Below are positions 23,137 through 30,664 of a DNA stretch of 45,095 bases, piece after piece. This stretch comes from Brevundimonas sp. UBA2388 (GTDB lineage: Bacteria > Pseudomonadota > Alphaproteobacteria > Caulobacterales > Caulobacteraceae). The translations under genes were made by a program, and so were the position numbers. Below the pieces are notes generated by a model. The model did no database searches and was not told the DNA's origin. It worked only from the letters and a program-made list of their open reading frames with translations. Each line of letters starts with the position of its first letter. The first letter of the stretch is position 1. The stretch covers positions 14,418 through 59,512 of the forward strand of contig DDSO01000139.1 of NCBI GenBank assembly GCA_002343425.1, read 5' to 3'.

Positions 23137-24183
23137 ATGATGGGCGCGATCCGCACGCTGCACGCCTGGGCCGGGACCGCGCTGGCGGTGCTGGCCGTGG
23201 TGTTCGGCCTGACCGGGTCGTTGCTGGTGTTCGAGGACGACTGGATCCGCGCCACCGTTCCCGCCGCCCGCGCCGAGGTCGATCTCGACCCCGCCCGTCT
23301 GGGCGCGGTGCTGAATCGGCTGGAAGCGACCGAACCCGGACTGACCTCGGTGGTTCTGCCGGGCGGAGCGGTCGGGGCGCACCGGCTCTATCTGGCCGAC
23401 GAGGGCTTCGGCTACGCCGACGCCGACGGCGCCGTGGTGGATCGCTGGCGGGGCGCGGCGCGGGCCGAGACCTGGATCTTCGATCTGCACCACGAACTGC
23501 TGGCCGGCCACACCGGCAAGCTGGTCGCCGGCGGCGCCGGCCTGGCCCTGGTGCTGATGATCCTCACCGGCCTGATCGTCTGGATTCCGGCCTGGCGCGC
23601 CTCGGGCTGGCGGGTCTGGCCCCGCTCGGGCGCCCGGCGCGAACTGATCGGCAGCCACCGCAACCTCGGCCTGATCTTCGCCCTGCCGTTGCTGGTCTTC
23701 AGCCTGACCGGCGCGGCCATCGTCTTTCACGGCACGACCCAGGCGCTGCTGGGCGGCGCACCGACCCCGCCGGCGCCGGTCGTCGGGACGGGTGACGTCG
23801 ACTGGGTCCGCGCCCTGACGGCGGCGCAGGCCCGCTTCCCCGAAGCGACCCTGCGCATGGCCGGCCGTCCCGCCGCGCCGGGCAAGCCGGCCACGATCCG
23901 GTTGAGGCAGCCGGGGGAATGGCATCCCAACGGCCGCACCACGGCGACTATCGATCCGGCCACCAGTCAGGTGGTCGCAACCTCGGACGCCAACGCCCTG
24001 CCGACCGGCATCCGGACCTACAACGCCTTCTATCCGCTGCACGCCAGTTCGGTCGGCGGCTGGCTCTACGACTGGGTGACGGCGCTCAGCGGCCTGGCCA
24101 TGGCCGGGCTGGGCGTCGTCGGAGCCTGGGCCTTCCTGACGAAGCCGCGGAGCCGGTCGCCGCGGTCCGCATCGACCCGCTGA
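23137..24183 (+). CDS. PepSY-associated transmembrane protein (iron reductase-like)
   Basis: A 348-residue protein with four membrane helices: near the N-terminus (LHAWAGTALAVLAVVFGLTG), at about 130-150, 180-205, and 310-335. Family features are RTLHAWAG, FDLHHELLAGHTGKLVAG, SHRNLGLIFALPLLVFSLTG and YPLHASSVGGWLYDWVTALS, whose spaced His residues may carry haem. Proteins of this kind sit next to TonB receptors and are proposed to reduce siderophore-bound iron. It begins four bases after the receptor stop, so the two form an operon. It is different from the shorter PepSY protein at 3093. A perfect hairpin follows about 85 bases downstream. Confidence 0.85.
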   Translation: MMGAIRTLHAWAGTALAVLAVVFGLTGSLLVFEDDWIRATVPAARAEVDLDPARLGAVLNRLEATEPGLTSVVLPGGAVGAHRLYLADEGFGYADADGAVVDRWRGAARAETWIFDLHHELLAGHTGKLVAGGAGLALVLMILTGLIVWIPAWRASGWRVWPRSGARRELIGSHRNLGLIFALPLLVFSLTGAAIVFHGTTQALLGGAPTPPAPVVGTGDVDWVRALTAAQARFPEATLRMAGRPAAPGKPATIRLRQPGEWHPNGRTTATIDPATSQVVATSDANALPTGIRTYNAFYPLHASSVGGWLYDWVTALSGLAMAGLGVVGAWAFLTKPRSRSPRSASTR

Positions 24184-24268
24184 CGAGCGCGCCGCCTCAT
24201 GCCGATGCCGCCTCGCCGCTCGCACGCCCTCGCCCACTGACCGACCCGAACAGCCGCGGCATATGCCA

Positions 24269-24301
24269 AACGCCGAGGAACGGCGGGCCTTCCTCGGCGT
24301 T
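24269..24301. terminator. Perfect 12-bp hairpin after the PepSY gene
   Basis: AACGCCGAGGAA (24269-24280) pairs with TTCCTCGGCGTT (24290-24301) around a nine-base GC-rich loop. There is no long T-tract, so termination is plausible but not certain. Confidence 0.5.
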
Positions 24302-24343
24302 CCGCGTGCGGTTCGCGAGCAACCGCGAGCCGTTCCTGCTGGG

Positions 24344-24374
24344 CCCCGCCGTGAGACGTCGCGGCGGGGCTTTC
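24344..24374 (+). terminator. Rho-independent terminator
   Basis: GCCCCGCCG (24344-24352) pairs with CGGCGGGGC (24363-24371) around a ten-base loop, followed by TTT. It probably ends the receptor-PepSY transcript. Confidence 0.65.
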
Positions 24375-24509
24375 CGTCTGAGGCCGCACCCAGGCTGAAT
24401 GCACGACCACCGAAGGCCAAAACGTTCGCCTCGCAATCCTCGTGTGCCCCCCTCAAGACGAAACCGACTCCGCGGCAGCCAGGATCTGTCGCCAGGGAGG
24501 CGCGGAACG

Positions 24510-24734
24510 TTATTCGCCGGTGACGAGGACGATCTCATCCGGGGACATTCCCGGCCGAACGCTCATGCCGCGATAGCTGACCTCGACATCCGAGGAGCCG
24601 GGATAGTCGGGCGCCGGCGTCAGCCCGACCTCGCGGCAAAACTGGTCCCACTGATCGAAACCCACCATGACGCACTGCAGGTCGTCGCCGTGATAGGCGT
24701 CCATCGCATGATCAACCTCGTCCCTGATCGTCAT
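24510..24734 (-). CDS. Small uncharacterised protein
   Basis: A 74-residue acidic protein with no membrane helix or signal (MTIRDEVDHAMDAYHGDDLQ at the start, DQFCREVGLTPAPDYPGSSD in the middle, MSPDEIVLVTGE at the end). ATG at 24734 has GGGAGAG six bases upstream and is preferred over the in-frame ATG at 24758. Good ribosome site, coherent composition and clean length argue that it is real. No family recognised, and no neighbour suggests a role. Confidence 0.55.
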   Translation of the reverse strand: MTIRDEVDHAMDAYHGDDLQCVMVGFDQWDQFCREVGLTPAPDYPGSSDVEVSYRGMSVRPGMSPDEIVLVTGE

Positions 24735-25023
24735 CTGGACTCTCCCCGAAAATCGCATGCCTGCTGACCGACAACGTCGGCGAGGAGAGAACGCTCCCCT
24801 GAGGTCGCCACGGCAATCATCGTGCGCGATCGAGCTAGACTAGATTGGCCAGACCCTGCGCATCTTTCGCCCGTCACCACCGTCTCCTGGATAGGCGCCG
24901 CTAGTGCGACCGCCGCAAATGATCCGGAGCATCGTCCAGAGTTTCGCCCAAAACAGCCGGAGGCCGGCGGCCAAATCCTTGCTCGAGACGAAGGCGATGG
25001 CTGCGCGGCCCCACGCCATCAAC

Positions 25024-25242
25024 CTAACCGCAACAGGCCTTCCCATCCACCTGTATCGGCGGACACGGGACATCCGCGTAGGAACAGAAGACGCAGCAGT
25101 CGCCGTATCTGGGCTTCAGCATCCGACCGCAGCCCAGGCAGTCGTAGAAATACAGGCAGGCGTCGGTCGGCATGGTCTCGGTCGCCTGATGGCCGCAATG
25201 CGGACAGACCAGCGTGGACCGCAATTCCACCTTCACGGTCAC
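25024..25242 (-). CDS. GDCCVFCSYG-type small Cys-rich protein
   Basis: A 72-residue cytoplasmic protein starting at GTG (25242-25240), which overlaps the merT stop as GTGA. It has two zinc-ribbon-like pairs, LVCPHCGHQ and YDCLGCGRML, then GDCCVFCSYADVPCPPIQ, the hallmark of the GDCCVFCSYG family (here with A replacing the last G), and ends in ACCG. With ten or more Cys it must bind soft metal or zinc. The family is found beside mercury transport genes; its biochemistry is not established. Here it occupies the position where merP often stands. Coupled to merT, under the MerR-type promoter at 25655-25685. Confidence 0.8.
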   Translation of the reverse strand: MTVKVELRSTLVCPHCGHQATETMPTDACLYFYDCLGCGRMLKPRYGDCCVFCSYADVPCPPIQVDGKACCG

Positions 25243-25628
25243 AGGCCGGCCGCCAGCCGCGGCAGGGCCCAAGGCTCTATGAAGGGCTGCCAAGCCAAGG
25301 ACAGCAGCACCAGAACCGTCGCGACCACAAGGAGACCGGCCGCCACACGCGACGGCCGCCGGCAGGACGCCTCGCGCCTGCACATGCGGAGGCGGCGCCA
25401 GTGCAGCACCCATCCCGCCATCAGGACGACGATCGCAAGGCCGGTCAGCCAGCCCCGCATACCGGCGATCAGGGCCGCACCGGCGAAGGATAGACCCGCG
25501 AGCGAAAGGGCCAACGGGAGAACGCAGCAGGCCGCCCAGGCGAAAACAGACGCCGCGGCGCCAACGGCGGCCGTCGCGCTGACAGCCATTTCCGGTCGTC
25601 CCGCCCGGCGTGTTTCTGGCAAGTCCAC
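25239..25628 (-). CDS. merT: MerT-like mercuric ion transport protein
   Basis: A 129-residue membrane protein beginning at GTG with GAGGAG upstream. Three helices: VFAWAACCVLPLALSLAGLS with adjacent C34-C35, WLTGLAIVVLMAGWVLHW, and VAAGLLVVATVLVLLSLAW. The loop between helices two and three has C83 and C89 separated by five residues, the same spacing as the second Cys pair of Tn501 MerT. Thus both Hg(II)-handling pairs are present. MerT brings Hg(II) through the inner membrane to MerA; no merA or merP is in the window, so the usual detoxification route is incomplete here. Divergent from merR over a MerR-type operator. Confidence 0.82.
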   Translation of the reverse strand: MDLPETRRAGRPEMAVSATAAVGAAASVFAWAACCVLPLALSLAGLSFAGAALIAGMRGWLTGLAIVVLMAGWVLHWRRLRMCRREASCRRPSRVAAGLLVVATVLVLLSLAWQPFIEPWALPRLAAGL

Positions 25629-25654
25629 GGTTTCTCCTCGGTCGATCGACCGGT

Positions 25655-25685
25655 AGGATGCAACCCGTAGCGACTACGGGATCAA
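25655..25685 (-). promoter_or_regulatory. MerR-type promoter and operator of merT
   Basis: Minus strand: -35 TTGATC (25685-25680), 19-bp spacer, -10 CATCCT (25660-25655). The spacer holds a perfect dyad CCCGTAG-CGA-CTACGGG (25664-25680). Over-long 19-bp spacers with a central dyad are the signature of MerR activation. The dyad lies 11 bases before the merR start, so merR is probably autoregulated. Confidence 0.85.
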
Positions 25686-25691
25686 GCAAAA

Positions 25692-26093
25692 ATGTCGGGA
25701 CGCGGTTTGACGATCGGACGGCTGGCGGAGAGCGCCGGCGTGAACCTGGAAACGGTGCGCTACTACGAGCGCATCGGGCTGATGCCCGAGCCCGGCCGAA
25801 CGCCGGGCGGTCATCGCAGCTACGAGCCCGAACACCGGCAGCGGCTCCGGTTCATCCGCCGCTCTCGGGAACTGGGGTTCGGGCTCGACGCCATCCGGCG
25901 CTTGATCGCCCTCAGTGAACCCGGGGTCGAAACCTGCCGCGAGGTCCGCGACATGGCGCAGGATCATATCACCAGCGTCGATGCGAAGATCGCGGATTTG
26001 CAGCGGCTGCGGCGGGTCTTGAGGCAGGCCGTCGCCGACTGCAGCGACGGAGTGGCGGTCCGCTGTCCGGTCATCGAAGAGTTGGGAAGCTGA
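25692..26093 (+). CDS. merR: MerR mercury-responsive regulator
   Basis: A 133-residue MerR protein. The N-terminal helix-turn-helix is LTIGRLAESAGVNLETVRYY followed by ERIGLMPEPGR, then the dimerisation helix (about 80-115). Cys residues fall at C82 (VETCREVRDMAQ), C117 and C125 (ADCSDGVAVRCPVIEEL). Tn501 MerR uses C82, C117 and C126 for Hg(II), so the set matches with one residue fewer in the last loop. It bends the 19-bp spacer promoter of merT into an active form when Hg(II) binds. ATG at 25692 has weak upstream purines (AAGCAAAA). Confidence 0.9.
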   Translation: MSGRGLTIGRLAESAGVNLETVRYYERIGLMPEPGRTPGGHRSYEPEHRQRLRFIRRSRELGFGLDAIRRLIALSEPGVETCREVRDMAQDHITSVDAKIADLQRLRRVLRQAVADCSDGVAVRCPVIEELGS

Positions 26094-26243
26094 GTCCAGC
26101 CGCCCGGGTCGCGCAGCCGGGCTCGGTCCTTGGCAATCGGAGCTTCTCGCGCCTTCCCTGCAGCGACGGACCACTCCGCCCAACCGCCTCTGAGAAAGCG
26201 GAGCCGCGGCGCCCGATCGTCTGCAAATCGTGGCGCGCGCCTC

Positions 26244-26274
26244 TTGATCCTCTGGCGGCTTGAGATCGCATGCT
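26244..26274 (+). promoter_or_regulatory. MerR-type promoter of the FTR1/PbrT-like gene
   Basis: -35 TTGATC (26244-26249), 19-bp spacer, -10 CATGCT (26269-26274). The spacer contains CCTCTGG-CGG-CTTGAGA (26249-26265), a degenerate version of the CCTCTAG-N3-CTAGAGG operator at 28299 and 42664 (11 of 14 arm bases). The gene starts at 26312. Confidence 0.65.
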
Positions 26275-26311
26275 GCTATTGAGACCCAGTCTTAAGAAGG
26301 GGATTTCCGTC

Positions 26312-28255
26312 ATGCCGGCGACGCTTCGCCTCGTCCTCGTCCTCGTCCTCGTCCTGCTGGTGGGCGCCGCGCTCCCTCTGCGGGCCGCGGCCCAGGAAAC
26401 GACCCCAGGGGCGGAGACCGCTTGGCGGCTGCTGGACTACATCGCCGTCGATTACCCCGGCGCCGTCTCCGACGGCCGGGTGATCAGCGAAGCGGAATAC
26501 GCCGAGATGCGCGAGTTCTCGACCTCGGTGCGCGCCCGCATCGCCGCCCTGCCGGCGCATGAGGCCCAGCCCCGGCTCCTCGCCGCGTCGTCCGTCCTGA
26601 TCTCGGCGGTCGAAGCCCGCGAAACGCCGGTAACGGTTGCTCAACAGGCGCGGAGCCTAGCCGACGCCCTTCTCGCCGCCTATCCGACGCCGCTGGCGCC
26701 ACAGACCATCCCCGATCTGCCGCGCGGCGCGGCGCTCTACGCTGAGCAGTGCGCCGTCTGCCATGGCGCGACCGGCCGCGGCGACGGCCCCGCCTCAGCC
26801 GGGCTCGAGCCGCCGGCGATCGCCTTCACCGATCGGGACCGCGCCCGCGAGCGCAGCCTGTTCGGTCTCTATCAGGTGATCGGCCAGGGCCTGGACGGCA
26901 CCGCCATGGCGAGCTTCGCCCATCTCTCCGCCGAGGACCGCTGGGCGCTCGCCTTCTACGTCGGCGGCTTCGCCTACGCCGGGGAAGCGCCCCGTGCGGG
27001 CGAGCGCGCCTGGCGAGCCGATCCCAAGCTGCGAGCCGCCGTGCCGGACCTCGAGGCCCTGACCCAGGTCACGCCGGCGGCGCTGGCGGCCCGCCTCGGG
27101 GAGCCTCGGGCGAACGAGGTGGTCGCCTACCTGCGCAGCCATCCGGAAGCCCTCGCGGTCGGGAGCACGGACGGGCTCGATCTGGCACGCCACAAGCTCG
27201 CCGAGAGTCTGGCGGCCTATCGCGCCGGCGACGCGCGAAAGGCCGAGGAGCTGGCCCTTTCGGCCTATCTCGACGGCTTCGAGCCCGTGGAGCCGCTGCT
27301 GCGGGCCCGGGACGGCAAGTTGATGGCCCGGATCGAGGCGGCGATGGGCGAGCTTCGCGCCAATCTCAATCGCCGGGCCCCGGCCGACGCGGTGGCCGGA
27401 CAGGTCGCGGCCCTGAGCGGGCTGTTCGACGAGGCTGGGCGGGCCCTCGCGCCCTCCCAGGCCTCGGCCCTGTCGACCTTCCTCGGCGCCTTCACCATTC
27501 TGCTGCGCGAGGGGCTGGAGGCTCTGCTGATCGTGATCGCGATGATCGCCTTCCTGCGCAAGGCCGAGCGCCAGGACGTGCTGCCCTACGTCCATGGCGG
27601 CTGGATCGCCGCGCTCGTCGCGGGCGGCGCGACCTGGGCGGCGGCGACCTGGCTGATCGCCATCAGCGGCGCCAGCCGCGAACTCACCGAGGGCGTCGGC
27701 TCGCTGGTTTCGGCCATCGTGCTGTTGTCCGTGGGGGTGTGGATGCACGGCAAGGCCCAGGCCGGCGCCTGGCAGGCCTATATCCGCGACAAGCTGTCGG
27801 CGGCGTTGTCGAAGCGGTCGGCCTGGTTCCTGTTCCTGCTCGCCTTCATCGTCGTCTATCGCGAGGTGTTCGAGACCATCCTCTTCTATGCCGCCCTGTG
27901 GAGCCAGGGGACCCAGGGCGCCCTGCTCGGGGGCGCCGCGCTGGCGATCGTCTGCCTGGCCCTGATCGCCTGGGGGCTGCTGATCTTCAGCAAGCGACTG
28001 CCGATCTCGCAGTTCTTCGCCTACAGCGCCCTGCTGATCGCGGCCCTGGCGGTGATCCTCGCGGGCAAGGGCGTGGCCGGGCTGCAGGAGGCGGGGGTCA
28101 TGGACGTCCATCCGCTCGCCGCCCTGCCCCGCGTGGAAATCCTCGGCCTCTTCCCGACCTGGGAGGGCCTCGTGGCCCAGGTGATCGCGCTGACGGCCGT
28201 CGTTGTCGGCTTCTGGTGGGCGGATCGGAAGAGCCGGGCGGAGGCAGACATTTAG
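26312..28255 (+). CDS. Cytochrome c / FTR1-family permease (PbrT-like Pb/Fe uptake protein)
   Basis: A 647-residue membrane protein. ATG at 26312 follows AAGGGGATT and gives a signal peptide (ATLRLVLVLVLVLLVGAALP). A cytochrome c domain comes next (YAEQCAVCHGATGRGDGPAS, haem Met probably in DGTAMASF), a helical linker, then an FTR1 permease with two RExxE motifs: LLREGLEALLIVIAMIAFL and VVYREVFETILFYAAL, plus five or so further helices. Fused cytochrome c/FTR1 proteins include PbrT of Cupriavidus metallidurans, the Pb(II) uptake protein; others take up iron. The MerR-type promoter with a Pb/Cd-like operator favours the PbrT reading. An ATG at 26270 overlaps the -10 box and cannot be used. Confidence 0.85.
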   Translation: MPATLRLVLVLVLVLLVGAALPLRAAAQETTPGAETAWRLLDYIAVDYPGAVSDGRVISEAEYAEMREFSTSVRARIAALPAHEAQPRLLAASSVLISAVEARETPVTVAQQARSLADALLAAYPTPLAPQTIPDLPRGAALYAEQCAVCHGATGRGDGPASAGLEPPAIAFTDRDRARERSLFGLYQVIGQGLDGTAMASFAHLSAEDRWALAFYVGGFAYAGEAPRAGERAWRADPKLRAAVPDLEALTQVTPAALAARLGEPRANEVVAYLRSHPEALAVGSTDGLDLARHKLAESLAAYRAGDARKAEELALSAYLDGFEPVEPLLRARDGKLMARIEAAMGELRANLNRRAPADAVAGQVAALSGLFDEAGRALAPSQASALSTFLGAFTILLREGLEALLIVIAMIAFLRKAERQDVLPYVHGGWIAALVAGGATWAAATWLIAISGASRELTEGVGSLVSAIVLLSVGVWMHGKAQAGAWQAYIRDKLSAALSKRSAWFLFLLAFIVVYREVFETILFYAALWSQGTQGALLGGAALAIVCLALIAWGLLIFSKRLPISQFFAYSALLIAALAVILAGKGVAGLQEAGVMDVHPLAALPRVEILGLFPTWEGLVAQVIALTAVVVGFWWADRKSRAEADI

Positions 28256-28293
28256 GCCGGGGGCGGGCCCCCAGCGACGGACGAAATCTTCGC

Positions 28294-28324
28294 TTGATCC
28301 TCTAGCGACTAGAGGATGCAGCAT
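28294..28324 (+). promoter_or_regulatory. MerR-type promoter of the methyltransferase-lspA operon
   Basis: -35 TTGATC (28294-28299), 19-bp spacer, -10 CAGCAT (28319-28324). A perfect dyad CCTCTAG-CGA-CTAGAGG spans 28299-28315. Its arms are identical to those of the operator at 42664-42680, beside the MerR regulator at 42703. No regulator gene is adjacent, so control must come in trans. Confidence 0.85.
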
Positions 28325-28346
28325 GACGCCTGAACTTGGAGGCTAC

Positions 28347-29057
28347 ATGACCCGTTCTGCATCCCCGGCCGAATTCACCCCGGCCCTCGGGCACCGCAGC
28401 CTGACCGGGCTGTATGACGCCGCGATCGCGCTGATGACGCGCGAGACGGTCTGGCGGACGGCGCTCGTGGCGCAGCTCGCGCCGCGCGACGGCGAGATTA
28501 TCGTCGACGTCGGCTGCGGCACCGGCACGCTCGCGACCCTGATCAAGGCCGCGGCCCCCGGGGTCGACATGATCGGCATCGACCCCGATCCGGAGGTGCT
28601 GGACCGGGCGCGAGCCAAGGCCCTCGGCCGCGGAGCCGACGTGGACTTCCTCCAGGGCTTCGCGGGCGACGTCTCGGACCTGATCGGCCGGGAACGGGCG
28701 GACAATGTCGTGTCCAGCCTCGTGTTTCACCAGGTGCCGATCGACGGCAAGCGCGCCGGGCTGGCGTCGATCCACGCCGCCCTGCGGCCAGGCGGGGAAC
28801 TGCACATCGCCGACTATGGCTGGCAGCGCACGCCGTCGATGCGGCTCCTCTTCCGCCAGGTCCAGGCCCTCGACGGGGTCGAGAACACCCGGCTGAACGC
28901 CGCCGGCGGCCTGCCCGACCTGATCGCGGAGGCCGGGTTCGAGGGCGTCGAGGAGCGGGCGGTGATCGCGACCGCCACGGGTTCGATCTCCCTTTATCGG
29001 GCCGGGAAGCCGCTCGGCCGCTCTACCCAGCCGATCCAGGAGATCGGGCATGTCTGA
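28347..29057 (+). CDS. Class I SAM-dependent methyltransferase
   Basis: A 236-residue cytoplasmic enzyme; ATG at 28347 follows TTGGAGGC. SAM-binding motif I is IIVDVGCGTGTLATLIKAAA, motif II VDMIGIDPDPEVLDRARAKA, then NVVSSLVFHQVPIDGKRAGL and the late strand GGELHIADYGWQR. It belongs to the UbiE/SmtA-like broad group; the substrate is not evident. As first gene after a metal MerR promoter, it may act on a lipid, quinone, or metal species. The stop overlaps the lspA start by eight bases. Its link to Pb or Cd response is by operon only. Confidence 0.85.
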   Translation: MTRSASPAEFTPALGHRSLTGLYDAAIALMTRETVWRTALVAQLAPRDGEIIVDVGCGTGTLATLIKAAAPGVDMIGIDPDPEVLDRARAKALGRGADVDFLQGFAGDVSDLIGRERADNVVSSLVFHQVPIDGKRAGLASIHAALRPGGELHIADYGWQRTPSMRLLFRQVQALDGVENTRLNAAGGLPDLIAEAGFEGVEERAVIATATGSISLYRAGKPLGRSTQPIQEIGHV

Positions 29058-29565
29058 CCGAAACCTCGCTCCTGCAGCGCCCGCCTTCCGGCAGTCTGGC
29101 GGACGATCGGTCAGACTGGCCGCCGTGGTCCTTGCGATCGGGGTGGCCGGGGTCGATCAGCTTGCCAAGGCGTGGGCTCGCACCCTGACCGCCCCGGTCG
29201 AGATCGCGCCCTTCCTGAACCTCGACCTCAGCTTCAACCGCGGCGTCACCTTCGGCCTCCTCTCGGCCGACGGCGAAACCGGACGCTGGCTGCTGGTGGC
29301 GCTCACCGGCGCCGTCGCCGCGGCGGTCCTGACCGCCGCCTGGCGCACGCGGCGCCCTGCGCTGGCCCTCGCGCTCGGCGCCGTCGCCGGCGGCGCGCTC
29401 GGCAACATCGCCGACCGCATCCGCCAAGGCGCGGTGACGGACTTCATCGACTTGCACCTGGGCGACTGGCGCTGGCCGACGTTCAACCTTGCGGACGCGG
29501 CGATCGTGTGCGGCGTGGCGGCGTTGCTGTGGATTTCCGTCAGAACGGGTGAAACAAGGTCATGA
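29050..29565 (+). CDS. lspA: Signal peptidase II (LspA), metal-operon paralogue (PbrC-like)
   Basis: A 171-residue prolipoprotein signal peptidase. Family boxes are complete: VDQLAKAWA near the start, LSFNRGVTFGLL, GNIADRIRQGAVTDFIDLHL with one catalytic Asp, and WPTFNLADAAI with the second. Four membrane helices are visible. The extended N-terminus (SDRNLAPAAPAFRQSGGRSV) is hydrophilic. In C. metallidurans the pbr operon carries an LspA (PbrC), so this copy probably serves metal-induced lipoproteins and is additional to a housekeeping lspA elsewhere. It overlaps the methyltransferase gene and, as ATGA, the next gene. Confidence 0.92.
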   Translation: MSDRNLAPAAPAFRQSGGRSVRLAAVVLAIGVAGVDQLAKAWARTLTAPVEIAPFLNLDLSFNRGVTFGLLSADGETGRWLLVALTGAVAAAVLTAAWRTRRPALALALGAVAGGALGNIADRIRQGAVTDFIDLHLGDWRWPTFNLADAAIVCGVAALLWISVRTGETRS

Positions 29566-30098
29566 CCCGGGAGAAAACACTCATCGCACTCTGGTCAGCG
29601 GCGGCGGTCGTGCTGACCGCCGTGGCGGTGACTGTCGCCTGGCTGGCGGTTCCGCCGCACTGGTTCGGGGTCCCCGCCGATCCAGGCGTCGCCGACCGTC
29701 TCGCCTACGCCCTCAAGGTCGATCTCCTGATCCTGCTGTGGCTGGCTGGCTGCGTCCGCGTCGTGGCTTCCATCCGGTTTCGATCCGACGCCGATCGGCC
29801 CGGCTCGGCCTACGCCGCCCCGAGCCCACGCCTCTCCGTGGCCGCCGCGGTGCTGCAGAACTCGCTCGAACAGACGGTCCTGGCCATCGGCAGCCACCTC
29901 GTCCTGGCGACGGTGCTGCGGGGAGACGAACTCATCATCCTGCCGGTCCTGGTGGGCATCTACCTCATCGGCCGCGTCGCCTTCGCCGTCGGCTACCCGC
30001 GCGGGGCGGCCGCGCGCGCCTTCGGTATGGCGCTGACCGGCGGTTCTCTCATCGCGGCGCTCGGGATCGCGGCGGTGCTCATTTGCCTTGGTCGGTAG
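29562..30098 (+). CDS. MAPEG family membrane protein
   Basis: A 178-residue protein with four membrane helices: LIALWSAAAVVLTAVAVTVA, LKVDLLILLWLAGCVRVVAS, TVLAIGSHLVLATVLRG, and a final helix GGSLIAALGIAAVLICLG. The segment VAAAVLQNSLEQTVLAIGSH and the Arg-rich IYLIGRVAFAVGYPRGAAAR match MAPEG proteins (glutathione- or lipid-linked membrane enzymes). Function here is unknown; glutathione conjugation or lipid peroxide reduction would fit metal stress but cannot be shown. Coupled by ATGA overlap to lspA. Confidence 0.75.
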   Translation: MTREKTLIALWSAAAVVLTAVAVTVAWLAVPPHWFGVPADPGVADRLAYALKVDLLILLWLAGCVRVVASIRFRSDADRPGSAYAAPSPRLSVAAAVLQNSLEQTVLAIGSHLVLATVLRGDELIILPVLVGIYLIGRVAFAVGYPRGAAARAFGMALTGGSLIAALGIAAVLICLGR

Positions 30099-30202
30099 GA
30101 CCCACCAAAGGCGATAGGGTGACCGTCGCCGTGAAATCGGCCAAGAATCAACCGCAACCCGGTCCTGCCTTACCGCCTCACAACGCTTCCAGGAGATTTC
30201 GG

Positions 30203-30664
30203 ATGGCTCAAGTTTCAACCTCTCGCCGCGCCGTTCTGATCGGCCTGCCCTTCGCCGCCCTGGCCGGCGCCGCGCAAGCGGCGCCGGACAAGCGGATGAC
30301 CGCCTACAAGACGCCCTGGTGCGGCTGCTGCGGCGGCTGGATCGCCCACGTGCGCGAGGCCGGCTGGACCGTCGAGGTCATCGAACGCGAGGACCTCGCC
30401 TCGATCCGGGCCCGGCACGGCATCCCCGACCGATGGGCGAGCTGCCACACCGCCGTCGTGGGCGCCTACGCCATCGAGGGCCATGTTCCGGCCGGCGATG
30501 TCGACCGGCTGCTGCGCGAACGTCCCGCCGCCCGCGCCCTGAGCGCCCCCGGCATGCCGGCGGGTTCGCCGGGCATGGAGGCCGCCGGGCGCGAGCCCTA
30601 TACGACCGTGCTGATCCTCAATGACGGCTCAACCCGCGTGTTCGGCCGACACAACGGCGCCTGA
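30203..30664 (+). CDS. DUF411 periplasmic metal-binding protein (second copy)
   Basis: A 153-residue exported protein. ATG at 30203 follows AGGAGATTTCGG. Twin-Arg-like signal (STSRRAVLIGLPFAALAGAA), then YKTPWCGCCGGWIAHVREAG, ASCHTAVVGAYAIEGHVPAG and the loop APGMPAGSPGMEAAG, all DUF411 signatures. It shares these with the protein at 3818 but is divergent enough to be an older paralogue. It is last in the methyltransferase-lspA-MAPEG group after a 104-base gap. Its 3' end overlaps the convergent acyltransferase gene by 36 bases. Confidence 0.85.
   Translation: MAQVSTSRRAVLIGLPFAALAGAAQAAPDKRMTAYKTPWCGCCGGWIAHVREAGWTVEVIEREDLASIRARHGIPDRWASCHTAVVGAYAIEGHVPAGDVDRLLRERPAARALSAPGMPAGSPGMEAAGREPYTTVLILNDGSTRVFGRHNGA

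Larger units (their letters stand above)
24184..24509. other. Intergenic region with two hairpins
   Basis: No gene recognised. Two strong inverted repeats after the PepSY gene occupy this stretch and are listed separately. The remainder is GC-rich and featureless. Confidence 0.5.

Noticed and set aside
26270..26311. Upstream ATG at 26270 for the FTR1/PbrT-like gene
   Set aside because: It overlaps the -10 box of the MerR-type promoter, has no ribosome site, and would put non-signal residues before the signal peptide.
26795..28324. Long open frame antisense to the FTR1/PbrT-like gene
   Set aside because: The product is Gly/Gln/Arg-rich with no motif, and the sense strand has clear cytochrome c and RExxE motifs.
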